From: CAIKZZ01 sp035524595
GTDB taxonomy: Bacteria; Pseudomonadota; Gammaproteobacteria; Steroidobacterales; Steroidobacteraceae
Length of the DNA: 34,747 bases
Assembly: GCA_035524595.1 (NCBI GenBank)
Contig: DATKOP010000028.1
Location: 1 to 34,747, forward strand
Direction of reading: 5' to 3'
This document shows, piece by piece, positions 23,146 through 32,784 of the stretch. Below the pieces are notes generated by a model. The model had not been told where the DNA came from, searched no databases, and was given only the letters and a program-made list of their open reading frames with translations. How positions within the stretch are numbered: the stretch's first letter is position 1; every line of letters begins with the position of its first letter. Made by a program: the position numbers and the translations under genes.

Positions 23146-23492
23146 CCCGGACCAAGCCCCTGCTGATCGTGCTCGCCGCGCTCGCGCTCGGCGTCATCGT
23201 CGCCACCACCGCCGCGCTCCTGGCGCTGCCCGCGCACGCCGCCGCGGCGGCCGCCGGCGGCGCCGATCCCGAGGTACTGCGCTGGGCGTTCGTCGCCGCC
23301 GCGGCGGCCGCCGGACTGTCCGCCGGTGCCGCCGGCTACGCGGTCGCCCAGGTCGGCTCGGCGGCGGTCGGCGCGGTCGCCGAGAAGCCCGAGCTGTTCG
23401 GCCGGATGCTGATCCTGGTCGGCCTCGCCGAGGGCATCGCGATCTACGGCCTGATCGTCGCGGTGCTGATCTTCAACCGGGTCGGCGCATGA
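23142..23492 (+). CDS. atpK: V/A-type ATPase subunit K (proteolipid c ring)
   Basis: Proteolipid of 116 residues. An N-terminal hydrophobic stretch (7-33), probably a cleaved signal sequence ending near A-H-A, precedes a single two-helix hairpin (~45-76 and ~88-112), as in the Thermus c subunit. The ion-binding Glu is E97 in ILVGLAEGIAIYGLI. Helix 1 has Q70 and helix 2 has Y102 (E+5), both found in Na+-type sites, but the Ser/Thr that normally follows the Glu is Gly here. Ion specificity is therefore open. It overlaps its neighbours by four bases on both sides. Confidence 0.92.
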   Translation: MTRTKPLLIVLAALALGVIVATTAALLALPAHAAAAAAGGADPEVLRWAFVAAAAAAGLSAGAAGYAVAQVGSAAVGAVAEKPELFGRMLILVGLAEGIAIYGLIVAVLIFNRVGA

Positions 23493-23794
23493 GCGAGCTC
23501 GACACGCCGGTGGTGCTGACCGACCGCCTGGCGGCGGTGGGCTGGCACCTGGGCGGCGCGCGCGTCTGCGTCGTGCCGCCGGGCGCAGCCGCCGAGGCCT
23601 TCGCCACGGCGCTCGGCGCGACCCGGCTCGTGCTGCTGACCGCGGCGATCGCCCGCGCGCTGCCGCCGCCGGAGCTCGCGGCCGCGCGGCGCGGCACGAC
23701 GCCGCTGGTGCTGGTGCTCGACGAGGCGCTCGAGGCGCCGGCGGCGCGGCCGGTGGCGCGCCATGCGCGCGCCGTGCTCGGGGTGGCGCCGTGA
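23489..23794 (+). CDS. atpF: V/A-type ATPase subunit F
   Basis: Small protein of 101 residues fitting the central-stalk F subunit (usually about 100). It has an alternating alpha/beta pattern: TDRLAAVGWHLGGARVCVVP, then a helix and ATRLVLLTAAIARAL, ending with TPLVLVLDEALE. F binds the D rotor shaft in the catalytic head. Name follows V-type usage and is not the F-type b subunit. Start and stop both overlap neighbours by four bases. Confidence 0.8.
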   Translation: MSELDTPVVLTDRLAAVGWHLGGARVCVVPPGAAAEAFATALGATRLVLLTAAIARALPPPELAAARRGTTPLVLVLDEALEAPAARPVARHARAVLGVAP

Positions 23795-24405
23795 ACGGGG
23801 CGCTCGAGCGCCAGGTGGCCGCGCTCCTCAGCCGCGTGCACCGCGTGCGCGACGAGCGGCTCGGCGAGCTGCGCGCCGGCGCCACGGCGCAGGCCGGTGC
23901 GCTCGCCGACGCGGCCCGCCGCGAGGGCCGCCGGCTGCTGCGCGCCGCGAGCCGCGCCAAGCGCGAGCGCGTCCGCGCGCGCTGCGACGAGGCGCTGGCG
24001 GAGCTCGACCAGAGCCGCCGGCGGCGTGACTTCGAGGTCGACCAGGGCGTGATCGCGACCGCGCTCGCGGCATTGCCCGGGGCCCTCGAGCGCCGCTGGC
24101 GCGAGCCGGCGGCGCGGCGCGAGTGGTGCGCGGCCGCGGTGGCGATCGCGGCGGCGCGGCTGGTGGCGCGCGACTGGCGCATCACGCTCGCCGACGGCGC
24201 CGACGCCGACGAGCGCGCGGCGCTCGCCGCCGCGGCGGCGGCGCGCGGCGCGCGCGCCGAGGTCGTCGCCGGCCCGGCGCGCGCCGGGCTCGCGATCAGC
24301 GCCGGCGGCTCGCGCGTCGATGCGACCGTCGAGGGGCTCTTGGCCGACCGGACGGCGATCGCGGCGCGGCTGCTGGCGCTGTGGCTCGGCGGGGGGGCGC
24401 CATGA
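23791..24405 (+). CDS. atpE: V/A-type ATPase subunit E (peripheral stalk)
   Basis: Protein of 204 residues with a charged N-terminal helix (~1-85, rich in Arg/Ala/Glu) and a compact C-terminal domain (~90-200), the architecture of subunit E, which pairs with the G/H subunit and binds the head. It contains AVAIAAARLVARDWRITLAD and ends with DATVEGLLADRTAIAARLLA, which resembles the conserved C-terminus of the family. GTG start overlaps F; the stop overlaps ATG of subunit A (ATGA). Confidence 0.8.
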   Translation: MNGALERQVAALLSRVHRVRDERLGELRAGATAQAGALADAARREGRRLLRAASRAKRERVRARCDEALAELDQSRRRRDFEVDQGVIATALAALPGALERRWREPAARREWCAAAVAIAAARLVARDWRITLADGADADERAALAAAAAARGARAEVVAGPARAGLAISAGGSRVDATVEGLLADRTAIAARLLALWLGGGAP

Positions 24406-26112
24406 GCGAGGCGGTGCTGACTTCGGCCGCAGGGCCGGTGATCCGGGCCGAGGCGCGCGGCACCTTCCACGTGCACGAGGCGCTCGCGGTCGGGCCGGGC
24501 CGGCTGCTCGGCGAGGTGATCCAGCTCGCCGGCCGCGGGATCGTCGCGCAGGTCTACGAGGACACGACCGGGCTCGCGCCCGGCGCGATCGTCACCGGCA
24601 CCGGGCTGCCGCTCTCGGTCCGGCTCGGGCCCGGGCTCCTCGGCCACATCTTCGACGGGCTGCTGCGGCCGCTCGCCGCCGCGCCCGCCGGCGCGGGCGG
24701 CGGGCGCCTGCGCTTCGAGCCGCGCGCCCGGCCGGGCGAGCGGCTCGCGCCGGGCCAGGCCTTCGGTGCGGTCGACCTCGACGGGCGCAGCGAGCCGTGC
24801 ATCGTGCCGCCGCCCGCGGGCGGCGAGCTCGTGGAGCTCGCGCCCGCCGGCGAGTACCCCGAGCGCGCCGTGCTCGGCACGCTGCTCGACGCGGGCGGCG
24901 TGCGCCGGCCGCTCGCGATCGCCGCCGACTGGCCCGTGCGGGTGCCGCGGCCGGTGGCCCGGCGGCTGCCGCCGGTCGGGCCGCTGATCACCGGCCAGCG
25001 GATCCTGGACACGCTGTTTCCGGTCGCGCGCGGCGGTCGCGCGGCGCTGCCGGGCGGCTTCGGCACCGGCAAGACCATCCTGCAGGAGGCGCTCGCGAAG
25101 TGGTGCGACGCCGACGTGATCGTCTACGTCGGCTGCGGCGAGCGCGGCAACGAGATGGCCGAGGTGCTCGACGAGTTCCCGCGCCTCGAGGACCCGCGCA
25201 CCGGCCGGCGGCTGCTGGAGCGCGCGGTGATCATCGCCAACACCTCGAACATGCCGGTCGCGGCGCGCGAGGCCAGCATCTATACCGCGGTGACGGTGGC
25301 CGAGTACTTCCGCGACCAGGGCAAGCACGTGGCGCTGCTCGCCGACTCCACCAGCCGCTGGGCGGAGGCGCTGCGCGAGGTCTCCGGCCGGCTCGGCGAG
25401 CTGCCGGGCGAGGCCGGCTACCCGGCCTACCTCAGCGCGCGCCTCGCCGAGTTCTACGAGCGCGCCGCGCGCGTCGAGACGCTCGCCGGCGCGGAGGGCT
25501 CGCTGACGATCATCGGCGCGATCAGCCCGCCGGCCGGGGATTTCTCCGAGCCGGTGACGCTGCACACGCGCCGCTACGTGCGCTCCTTCTGGGCGCTCGA
25601 CCCGGAGCGGGCCCGGGCGCGCTTCTATCCGGCGATCCATCCGCTGCTGTCGTACACCGAGGACGCGCCGCGGCTGGCGGCCTGGTGGCAGGCGCACGGC
25701 AACAGCGACTGGGCGCGGCATCGCGAGCGCCTGCTGGAGCTGCTCGAGCGGCAGGCGCGGCTCGAGCGCATGGCGCGGATCGTCGGCCGCGACGCGCTGC
25801 CGGCCGAGCAGCAGCTCGCGCTGGTGCTGGCCGACATCGTCAACGAGGCGCTGCTGCGCCAGTCCTCGTTCTCGGACGTCGACCGCTATTGCTCGCCGGA
25901 GCGGCAGTCGGCGCTGGTGCGGCTGGTGGTCGGCTTCATCGAGCACGCCGAGCGCGCGGTGGCCGCGGGGCTCGCGCCTGCGGCGGTGGCCTCGCTGCGT
26001 ACGGTTGCGCACCTGAAGCGCATCGGCGAGGCACACGGCGAGGGCCACCTCGAGGACATCGCCGCCTTCGGCCGGCGCCTCGAGGCCGAACTGCACGCCG
26101 CGGAGGCGGGCG

Positions 26113-26123
<11 letters not shown>
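24402..26123 (+). CDS. atpA: V/A-type ATPase catalytic subunit A
   Basis: Catalytic ATP-binding subunit, 573 residues. An N-terminal barrel (~1-75) and a bulge domain of the V/A type (~115-190) precede the nucleotide domain. The P-loop is PGGFGTGKT (K224), where most A subunits have GPFGSGKT. Next come VGCGERGNEMAEVLDEFP with the catalytic Glu, NTSNMPVAAREASIYTAVTV, ALLADSTSRWAEALREVSGR and LPGEAGYPAYLSARLAEFYE, all hallmarks that separate A from F-type beta. Helical C-terminal domain from ~440. It overlaps subunit B by 11 bases. Whether the complex makes or burns ATP cannot be read from the sequence. Confidence 0.97.
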
Positions 26124-27493
<1,370 letters not shown>

Positions 27494-27507
<14 letters not shown>

Positions 27508-28141
27508 ACTCGCCCCGACCCGCATCGCGCTGCTCGAGCTCGGCGAGGAGCGCTCGACCGCGCGCGAGGGCTACGCGCTGCTCGACGAGAAGCGCATGAT
27601 GCTCGCGGCGCGGATCCTGGCGCTGCTCGCGCGCCATGCCGAGGCCTGCGGCCGCTGGCGCGCGGCGCTCGCCGCGGCCGAGCGGGCGCTCGGTGCCGCC
27701 TTCGAGCGGCACGGCGTGCGCGAGCTCGAGATCCGGGCGCGCGGCGAGCCGGGACCCGCGCCGGCGGTGCACGAGCAGCGCCTGCTCGGCGTGCGCATTC
27801 CGACCGTCGCCGCCGATGCTGCGGGTGCGGTCGGGTCCGCAACGGACGCTGAGCTTGCGGCGGCGGGCCGGCGACCGCCGGCCGCGGCCTCGCCCGAGGC
27901 GGCCGAGGCCGCCGCCGCGTTCGCCGGCCTGCTCGGGCGGGCGCCCGAGCTCGCGGCGCTGGAGTGCGCGCTGTGGCGGCTGGCGGACGAGTACCGGCGG
28001 ACCGAGCGGCGGGCGGGCGCGATCGAGCACCTGCTGCTGCCGGAGCTCGAGCGCGACATCGCCGACATCGAGGGCGCGCTCGAGGCGATCGACCAGGAGG
28101 AGGCGCAGCGCGTGCGGCGCGCGCGCGCCGGTCCCCACTAG
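27494..28141 (+). CDS. atpD: V/A-type ATPase subunit D (rotor shaft)
   Basis: Central-stalk shaft protein of 215 residues, functional counterpart of F-type gamma. The N-terminal helix APTRIALLELGEERSTAREG, with YALLDEKRMML, is the family signature; a second long helix closes the protein (RRTERRAGAIEHLLLPELER, then DIEGALEAIDQEEAQRV). GAGAGGTGG precedes the ATG, which lies inside the end of subunit B. It is the last gene of the operon; 83 bases separate it from the next gene, which has its own candidate promoter. Confidence 0.93.
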
Positions 28142-28168
28142 GGCCGGCCGCAGGCGGCGCGGAATCGC

Positions 28169-28198
28169 TTGAGTGCAGGGGCTCCGATGCGGGAAAAT
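28169..28198 (+). promoter_or_regulatory. Candidate promoter of the aminotransferase-CoA transferase cluster
   Basis: TTGAGT (28169-28174) and GAAAAT (28193-28198) are 18 bases apart, 27 bases before the ATG. Each box matches 4 of 6 consensus positions. The -10 lies in the inverted repeat GAAAA-N6-TTTTC (28193-28208), a possible operator and a rare A/T patch here. Confidence 0.38.
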
Positions 28199-28224
28199 GT
28201 CCGTTTTCGGGCCGCGTCCGCCCG

Positions 28225-29556
28225 ATGGATCGCCCGGTGCCCGTGACCTCCGAACGCGACGACGTGCTGCACAGCTGGTGCGTGCAGGCCGACTGGAACG
28301 CGCCGACCATCGTCGGCGGCGCCGGCGCGCACTTTCACGACGCGCAGGGGCGCCGCTACCTCGACCTCAGCAGCCTCGCCGAGTGCATGAACCTCGGCCA
28401 CCAGCACCCGCGCGTGGTGCGCGCGATCCAGGCACAGGCCGAGAAGCTGTGCTTCGTCACCGCGGCGTGGGGCGCCGAGCCGCGCGCGGCGCTGGCGCGC
28501 GGGCTGCTCGAGAAGTCGGGCTTCGCCGGCGGGCGCGTCTACTTCACGCTCGGCGGCGCGGACGCCAACGAGCACGCCGTGAAGTTCGCGCGCCAGGCGA
28601 GCGGCCGGCCGCAGGGCCTGGTCGTGACGCGCGACCGGTCGTATCACGGCGCCAGCTACGCGGCGATGGCGCTGTCGGGCGATGCGCGCACCGCGCGCCA
28701 GGTGGACGCCGCCGCCTTCGGCGTGGTGCACGTGCCGCCGCCGTACGCCTACCGCTGCCCGTTCGGCAGCGCCGACGACCTCGAGTGCGGCGAGCGCAGC
28801 GCCGCCCACGTCGGCGCGCTGATCGAGCGCGAGGGCGCGGCGCGGGTCGCGGCGGTGCTGATGGAGGCGAACGCCGGCACCAACGGCATCGTCGCGCCGC
28901 CGAACTACTGGCCGCGGCTGCGCGCCGAGACCGCGCGCCGCGGCGTGTACCTGATCGCCGACGAGGTCATGAGCGGCTTCGGCCGCTGCGGCGAGTGGTT
29001 CGCGTGGCAGCGGCACGGCGAGGCCGGGCGCCCCGACCTGATGACGCTCGCCAAGGGCCTGACCGGCGCGCACCTGCCGCTCGGCGCGGTGGTGCTGTCG
29101 GCGGCGGTGGCCGCGCGGCTCGAGCACGAGATGCTGTACACCGGGCTCACCTACTGCGGCCACCCGCTGGCCTGCGCCGCGGGCCTCGCGGCACTGGCCG
29201 CCTACGAGGACGAGCGCCTGATCGAGCGGTCGCGCACGCTCGGCGCGGGGCTGCGCGCCGAGCTCGACGCGCTCAAGGCGCGCCACCCGGTGATCGGCGA
29301 CGTGCGCGGCGGGGACGGCCTGTTCGCGGTGCTGGAGCTGGTGCGCGACCGCGCCAGCCGCGCACCGCTCGCGCCGTGGCCGGACACCCCGGCGCCGCTG
29401 CGGACGCTGGTGGCGCGGGCCCGCGACGCCGGCGTCTCGCTCGCGACGCGCGGCAACCTGATCATCATTGCCCCGCCGCTGGTGATAGCGGAACGGGATC
29501 TTGCGGACGCGGTCCGGCTGCTCGACCGCCTGCTCGGGGAGATTCAGTGGTCATGA
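28225..29556 (+). CDS. Class III PLP aminotransferase (first copy)
   Basis: Omega-type aminotransferase of 443 residues, fold type I. It shows YFTLGGADANEHAVKFARQA, RSYHGASYAAMALSGD, LMEANAGTNGIVAPPNYW, YLIADEVMSGFGRCGEWFAW (D246) and LMTLAKGLTGAHLPLGAVVL with the PLP lysine K277. The sequence style is closest to taurine/beta-alanine-pyruvate type transaminases, rather than to GabT or ArgD, but substrate cannot be fixed. It opens a five-gene cluster, has its own candidate promoter, and its stop overlaps the ATG of the aldehyde dehydrogenase (ATGA), which suggests that the aldehyde it makes is the next enzyme's substrate. It shares the family with the gene at 32785 but is clearly a different branch. 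Confidence 0.92.
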   Translation: MDRPVPVTSERDDVLHSWCVQADWNAPTIVGGAGAHFHDAQGRRYLDLSSLAECMNLGHQHPRVVRAIQAQAEKLCFVTAAWGAEPRAALARGLLEKSGFAGGRVYFTLGGADANEHAVKFARQASGRPQGLVVTRDRSYHGASYAAMALSGDARTARQVDAAAFGVVHVPPPYAYRCPFGSADDLECGERSAAHVGALIEREGAARVAAVLMEANAGTNGIVAPPNYWPRLRAETARRGVYLIADEVMSGFGRCGEWFAWQRHGEAGRPDLMTLAKGLTGAHLPLGAVVLSAAVAARLEHEMLYTGLTYCGHPLACAAGLAALAAYEDERLIERSRTLGAGLRAELDALKARHPVIGDVRGGDGLFAVLELVRDRASRAPLAPWPDTPAPLRTLVARARDAGVSLATRGNLIIIAPPLVIAERDLADAVRLLDRLLGEIQWS

Positions 29557-31118
29557 GCTTCAAACTCACCTACTCGACGATGTTCAACCCGCCGGAGGAG
29601 ATGCACACGCGCTTCGAGGCCGCGGTCGCGCGCACCCGCGCGGCGCTCGGCGCGCGCCACAAGCTGCACATCGGCGGCCAGGACGTCGACGGTGCCGGCA
29701 CGATCGACAAGACCAGCCCGATCGACGGCGCGCTGCTCGGCCACTTCGCGACCGCGGACGCGGGCCAGGTGACGGCCGCGGTCGCGGCCGCGAAGCGCGC
29801 GCTGCCGGCGTGGCGCGCGACGCCGATCGCCGAGCGCGTGCGGCTCGCCAAGCGCGTCTCGGCGCTGATCGAGGAGCGCGTCTACGACATCGCCGCGGCG
29901 ATCTGCCTCGAGGTCGGTAAGAACCGGCTCGAGGGGCTGGCCGAGGTGCAGGAGACCGCGGATTTCTTCAAGGGCTACGCCGACGACTTCGCGGCCAACG
30001 GCGGCTACGACCGGCCGCTGCCCGACGATCCGCTGACCGACTTTCGCTCGCACAACCGCAGCGTGCTCAAGCCCTACGGCGTCTGGGTCGTGGTCTCGCC
30101 GTTCAACTTCCCGATGGCGCTCGCCGGCGGGCCGACCGCGGCGGCACTGGTGACCGGCAACACGGTGGTGCTGAAGGGCGCCTCGGACACGCCGTGGGCG
30201 ATCCGCCTGCTGGCCGACTGCGTGCGCGACGCGGGCTTCCCGGCGGGCGTGTTCAACTTCGTCGCCGGCGGCGGCGCGACCGTCGGCGAGGCGCTGGTCG
30301 GGCACCCGGACGTCGCCGGCATCACCTTCACCGGCTCGCACGAAGTCGGCATGGCGCTCGCCCGGCGCATGGTCACCGGCGCCTACACGCGGCCCTGCAT
30401 CACCGAGATGGGCGGCAAGAACGCCGTGATCGTCACCGCCCAGGCGGACCTGGAGCGGGCCGCCACCGGCATCGTCCGCTCGGCCTTCGGCCTGAGCGGC
30501 CAGAAGTGCTCGGCGACCTCGCGCGTCTACGTCGCCCACGAGGTGGCCGATGCGCTCGCCGCCAAGCTGCTCGACAAGACGCACGCGATCCGGATCGGCG
30601 ATCCGACGCTGCGCGAGCACTGGCTGGGCCCGGTGATCTCGACCGCGGCGGTCGCCAAGTACCTGCGCTACGCCTCCGAGCTCGGCACCGCCGGCGGGCG
30701 CGTGCTCACCGGCGGCAAGCGGCTCACCGAGGGCGCGCTCGGCTCCGGCTGCTTCGTCGCGCCGACGATCGCCGAGGCGCCGCACGAGCATCCGCTGTTC
30801 GGCGTCGAGATGTTCCTGCCGATCGTGATGGTCGCGCGCGTCGACGGCCTCGAGGACGGCGTCGCGCGCGCCAACGACTCGCCGCTCGGGCTCACCGCCG
30901 GCTTCTACGGCAGCGCCGCCGAGTCGCGCTACTTCCTCGATCACATCGAGGCCGGCACGGTCTACGTCAACCGCCCGCAGGGCGCGACCACCGGCGCCTG
31001 GCCGTGGTACCAGGCCTTCGCCGGCTGGAAGGGCTCGGCCTCCGGCGGCAAGGCGATCGGCTCGTTCTACTACCTGCCGCAGTACCTGCGCGAGCAGTCG
31101 CAGACCGTGGTCGAGTAG
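29553..31118 (+). CDS. Aldehyde dehydrogenase, P5C-dehydrogenase-like
   Basis: NAD(P)-dependent aldehyde dehydrogenase of 521 residues, of the group holding L-glutamate gamma-semialdehyde (P5C) dehydrogenase. Features are VVVSPFNFPMALAGGPTAAA, TFTGSHEVGMALARRMV, EMGGKNAVIV with E285 as general base, and SGQKCSATSRVYV with the catalytic C319. The C-terminal part has FGVEMFLPIVMVA and YVNRPQGATTGAWPWYQAF, GWKGSASGGK, also usual in that group. It oxidises a semialdehyde to a carboxylate; glutamate semialdehyde is possible, but the neighbouring CoA transferase suggests a dicarboxylic semialdehyde may equally fit. Start overlaps the previous gene; the next gene begins 3 bases after the stop. Confidence 0.92.
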   Translation: MSFKLTYSTMFNPPEEMHTRFEAAVARTRAALGARHKLHIGGQDVDGAGTIDKTSPIDGALLGHFATADAGQVTAAVAAAKRALPAWRATPIAERVRLAKRVSALIEERVYDIAAAICLEVGKNRLEGLAEVQETADFFKGYADDFAANGGYDRPLPDDPLTDFRSHNRSVLKPYGVWVVVSPFNFPMALAGGPTAAALVTGNTVVLKGASDTPWAIRLLADCVRDAGFPAGVFNFVAGGGATVGEALVGHPDVAGITFTGSHEVGMALARRMVTGAYTRPCITEMGGKNAVIVTAQADLERAATGIVRSAFGLSGQKCSATSRVYVAHEVADALAAKLLDKTHAIRIGDPTLREHWLGPVISTAAVAKYLRYASELGTAGGRVLTGGKRLTEGALGSGCFVAPTIAEAPHEHPLFGVEMFLPIVMVARVDGLEDGVARANDSPLGLTAGFYGSAAESRYFLDHIEAGTVYVNRPQGATTGAWPWYQAFAGWKGSASGGKAIGSFYYLPQYLREQSQTVVE

Positions 31119-31121
31119 CTC

Positions 31122-31976
31122 GTGCCGGTCGTCACGCTCGCCGAGGCCATCGCGCGCCACGTCCGGGACGGCGACGCGGTGGCGCTCGAGGGCTTCACGC
31201 ACCTGATTCCGTTCGCCGCCGGCCAGGAGATCATCCGCCAGCGGCGCCGCGGCCTGCACCTGATCCGGATGACGCCGGACCTGGTGTACGACCAGATGGT
31301 CGGCGCCGGCTGCGCCGCGGCGCTCACCTTCTCGTGGGGCGGCAACCCGGGCGTAGGCTCCGCGCACCGCATCCGCGAGGCCATCGAGAGCGGCTGGCCG
31401 CAGCCGCTCGCGATCAGCGAGCACTCGCACGCCGGCATGGCGGCGGCCTACACCGCGGGCGCGGCACGGCTGCCGTTCGGCATGCTGCGCGGCTACCTCG
31501 GCACCGACCTCGCGGCGGTCAACCCGGCGATCCGCGCGGTCAGCTGCCCGTACAGCGGCGAGCGCATCGCGACGGTGCCGGCGCTGAACCCGGACGTGAC
31601 GATCCTGCACGCCCAGCAGGCGGATCGCGCCGGCAACGTGCTGATCAGCGGCATCCTCGGCGCGCAGAAGGAAGCGGGCCTCGCGGCGCGCAAGCTGATC
31701 GTCACGGTCGAGGAGCTGGTCGAGGAGCTCGCTGCGCCGATGAACGCCGTGGTGCTGCCGCACTGGGTGGTGTCGGCCGTGGCCTGCGTGCCGGGCGGTG
31801 CGTGGCCGTCGTACGCGCGCGGCTACTACCCGCGCGACAACGCCTTCTACATCGCCTGGGACGAGATCTCGCGCGATCGCCGCCGCTTCAGCGACTGGAT
31901 CGAGCGCTACGTGCTCGCGACCCCCGACTTCGCCGCCTTCCTGGCGCGGCTGCGGGCCGACGGCGGCGGGCCATGA
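31122..31976 (+). CDS. CoA transferase, subunit A (GctA-like)
   Basis: Family I CoA-transferase alpha subunit of 284 residues. It resembles glutaconate CoA-transferase subunit A and the related steroid-ring enzyme IpdA: LEGFTHLIPFAAGQEIIRQR, LIRMTPDLVYDQMVGAGCA, FSWGGNPGVGSAHRIREAIE, LPFGMLRGYLGTDL, then TILHAQQADRAGNVLISGIL. GTG start at 31122; it ends in a four-base overlap with subunit B. Moves CoA between acids, or in some relatives hydrolyses a ring-derived CoA ester; the acid here is unknown. Confidence 0.9.
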   Translation: MPVVTLAEAIARHVRDGDAVALEGFTHLIPFAAGQEIIRQRRRGLHLIRMTPDLVYDQMVGAGCAAALTFSWGGNPGVGSAHRIREAIESGWPQPLAISEHSHAGMAAAYTAGAARLPFGMLRGYLGTDLAAVNPAIRAVSCPYSGERIATVPALNPDVTILHAQQADRAGNVLISGILGAQKEAGLAARKLIVTVEELVEELAAPMNAVVLPHWVVSAVACVPGGAWPSYARGYYPRDNAFYIAWDEISRDRRRFSDWIERYVLATPDFAAFLARLRADGGGP

Positions 31977-32776
31977 CGCGCCCCGGCGCCGCGCCGCCGT
32001 GGACGGCGGACGAGATGATGACCGTGACCGCGGCACGCATGCTGTGGAACGGCTGCGTCTGCTTCGTCGGCATCGGCCTGCCGTCGGCGGCCGCGAACCT
32101 GGCGCGGCTGCTGCACGCCCCCGAGATCGTGCTGATCTACGAGTCGGGCACCATCGGCACGCGGCCGCAGGTGCTGCCGCTGTCGATCGGCGACGGCGAG
32201 CTGGCCGAGACCGCCGGCTGCGTCGTGCCGCTGCCCGAGATCTTCGCCTACTGGCTGCAGGGCGGGCGCATCGACGTCGGCTTCCTGGGCGCCGCGCAGG
32301 TGGACCGCTACGGCAACCTCAACAGCACGGTGATCGGCCCGTACGCGCGGCCGAAGGTGCGGCTGCCCGGCGCCGGCGGCGCACCGGAGATCGCGACCCA
32401 CGCGCGCCAGGTGTTCGTCGTGCTCAAGCAGTCGGCGCGCTCGTTCGTGCCGCAGGTCGACTTCGTCAGCAGCGCCGGCTTTCTGGGCGGTGGCGGCGCG
32501 CGCCGGCGCAGCGGCGCGCCCGGCGCCGGCCCGCAGGCGATCATCACCGACTACGGCGTGCTCCGGCCGCAGCCCGGCAGCGACGAGTTCGCGCTGACGG
32601 CACGCTACGAGTCGGTGGCCGCCGCGGACGCGGTGCGGGCGACCGGCTGGCCGCTCGTGGTCGCCGACGCGCTCGAGGTGATCGCGCCGCCGACGCCCGC
32701 CGAGCTCGAGGCGCTGCGCGCGCTGCATTCCAGAACCCAGACCGCCCACAGCCGACCGGTGAAACTTCCGGTCTAG
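31973..32776 (+). CDS. CoA transferase, subunit B (GctB-like)
   Basis: Beta subunit of 267 residues paired with the gene before it. The active-site region reads EIVLIYESGTIGTRP, with E57 in the position of the Glu that forms the acyl-CoA intermediate in glutaconate CoA transferase. Further family stretches are CVCFVGIGLPSAAANLARLL, GGRIDVGFLGAAQVDRYGN, and QVDFVSSAGFLGGG. A short insert rich in Gly/Arg/Ala (about 175-190) follows. TAG stop 8 bases before the next gene, so one transcript is likely. Confidence 0.9.
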   Translation: MTRPGAAPPWTADEMMTVTAARMLWNGCVCFVGIGLPSAAANLARLLHAPEIVLIYESGTIGTRPQVLPLSIGDGELAETAGCVVPLPEIFAYWLQGGRIDVGFLGAAQVDRYGNLNSTVIGPYARPKVRLPGAGGAPEIATHARQVFVVLKQSARSFVPQVDFVSSAGFLGGGGARRRSGAPGAGPQAIITDYGVLRPQPGSDEFALTARYESVAAADAVRATGWPLVVADALEVIAPPTPAELEALRALHSRTQTAHSRPVKLPV

Positions 32777-32784
32777 AGGACCCC

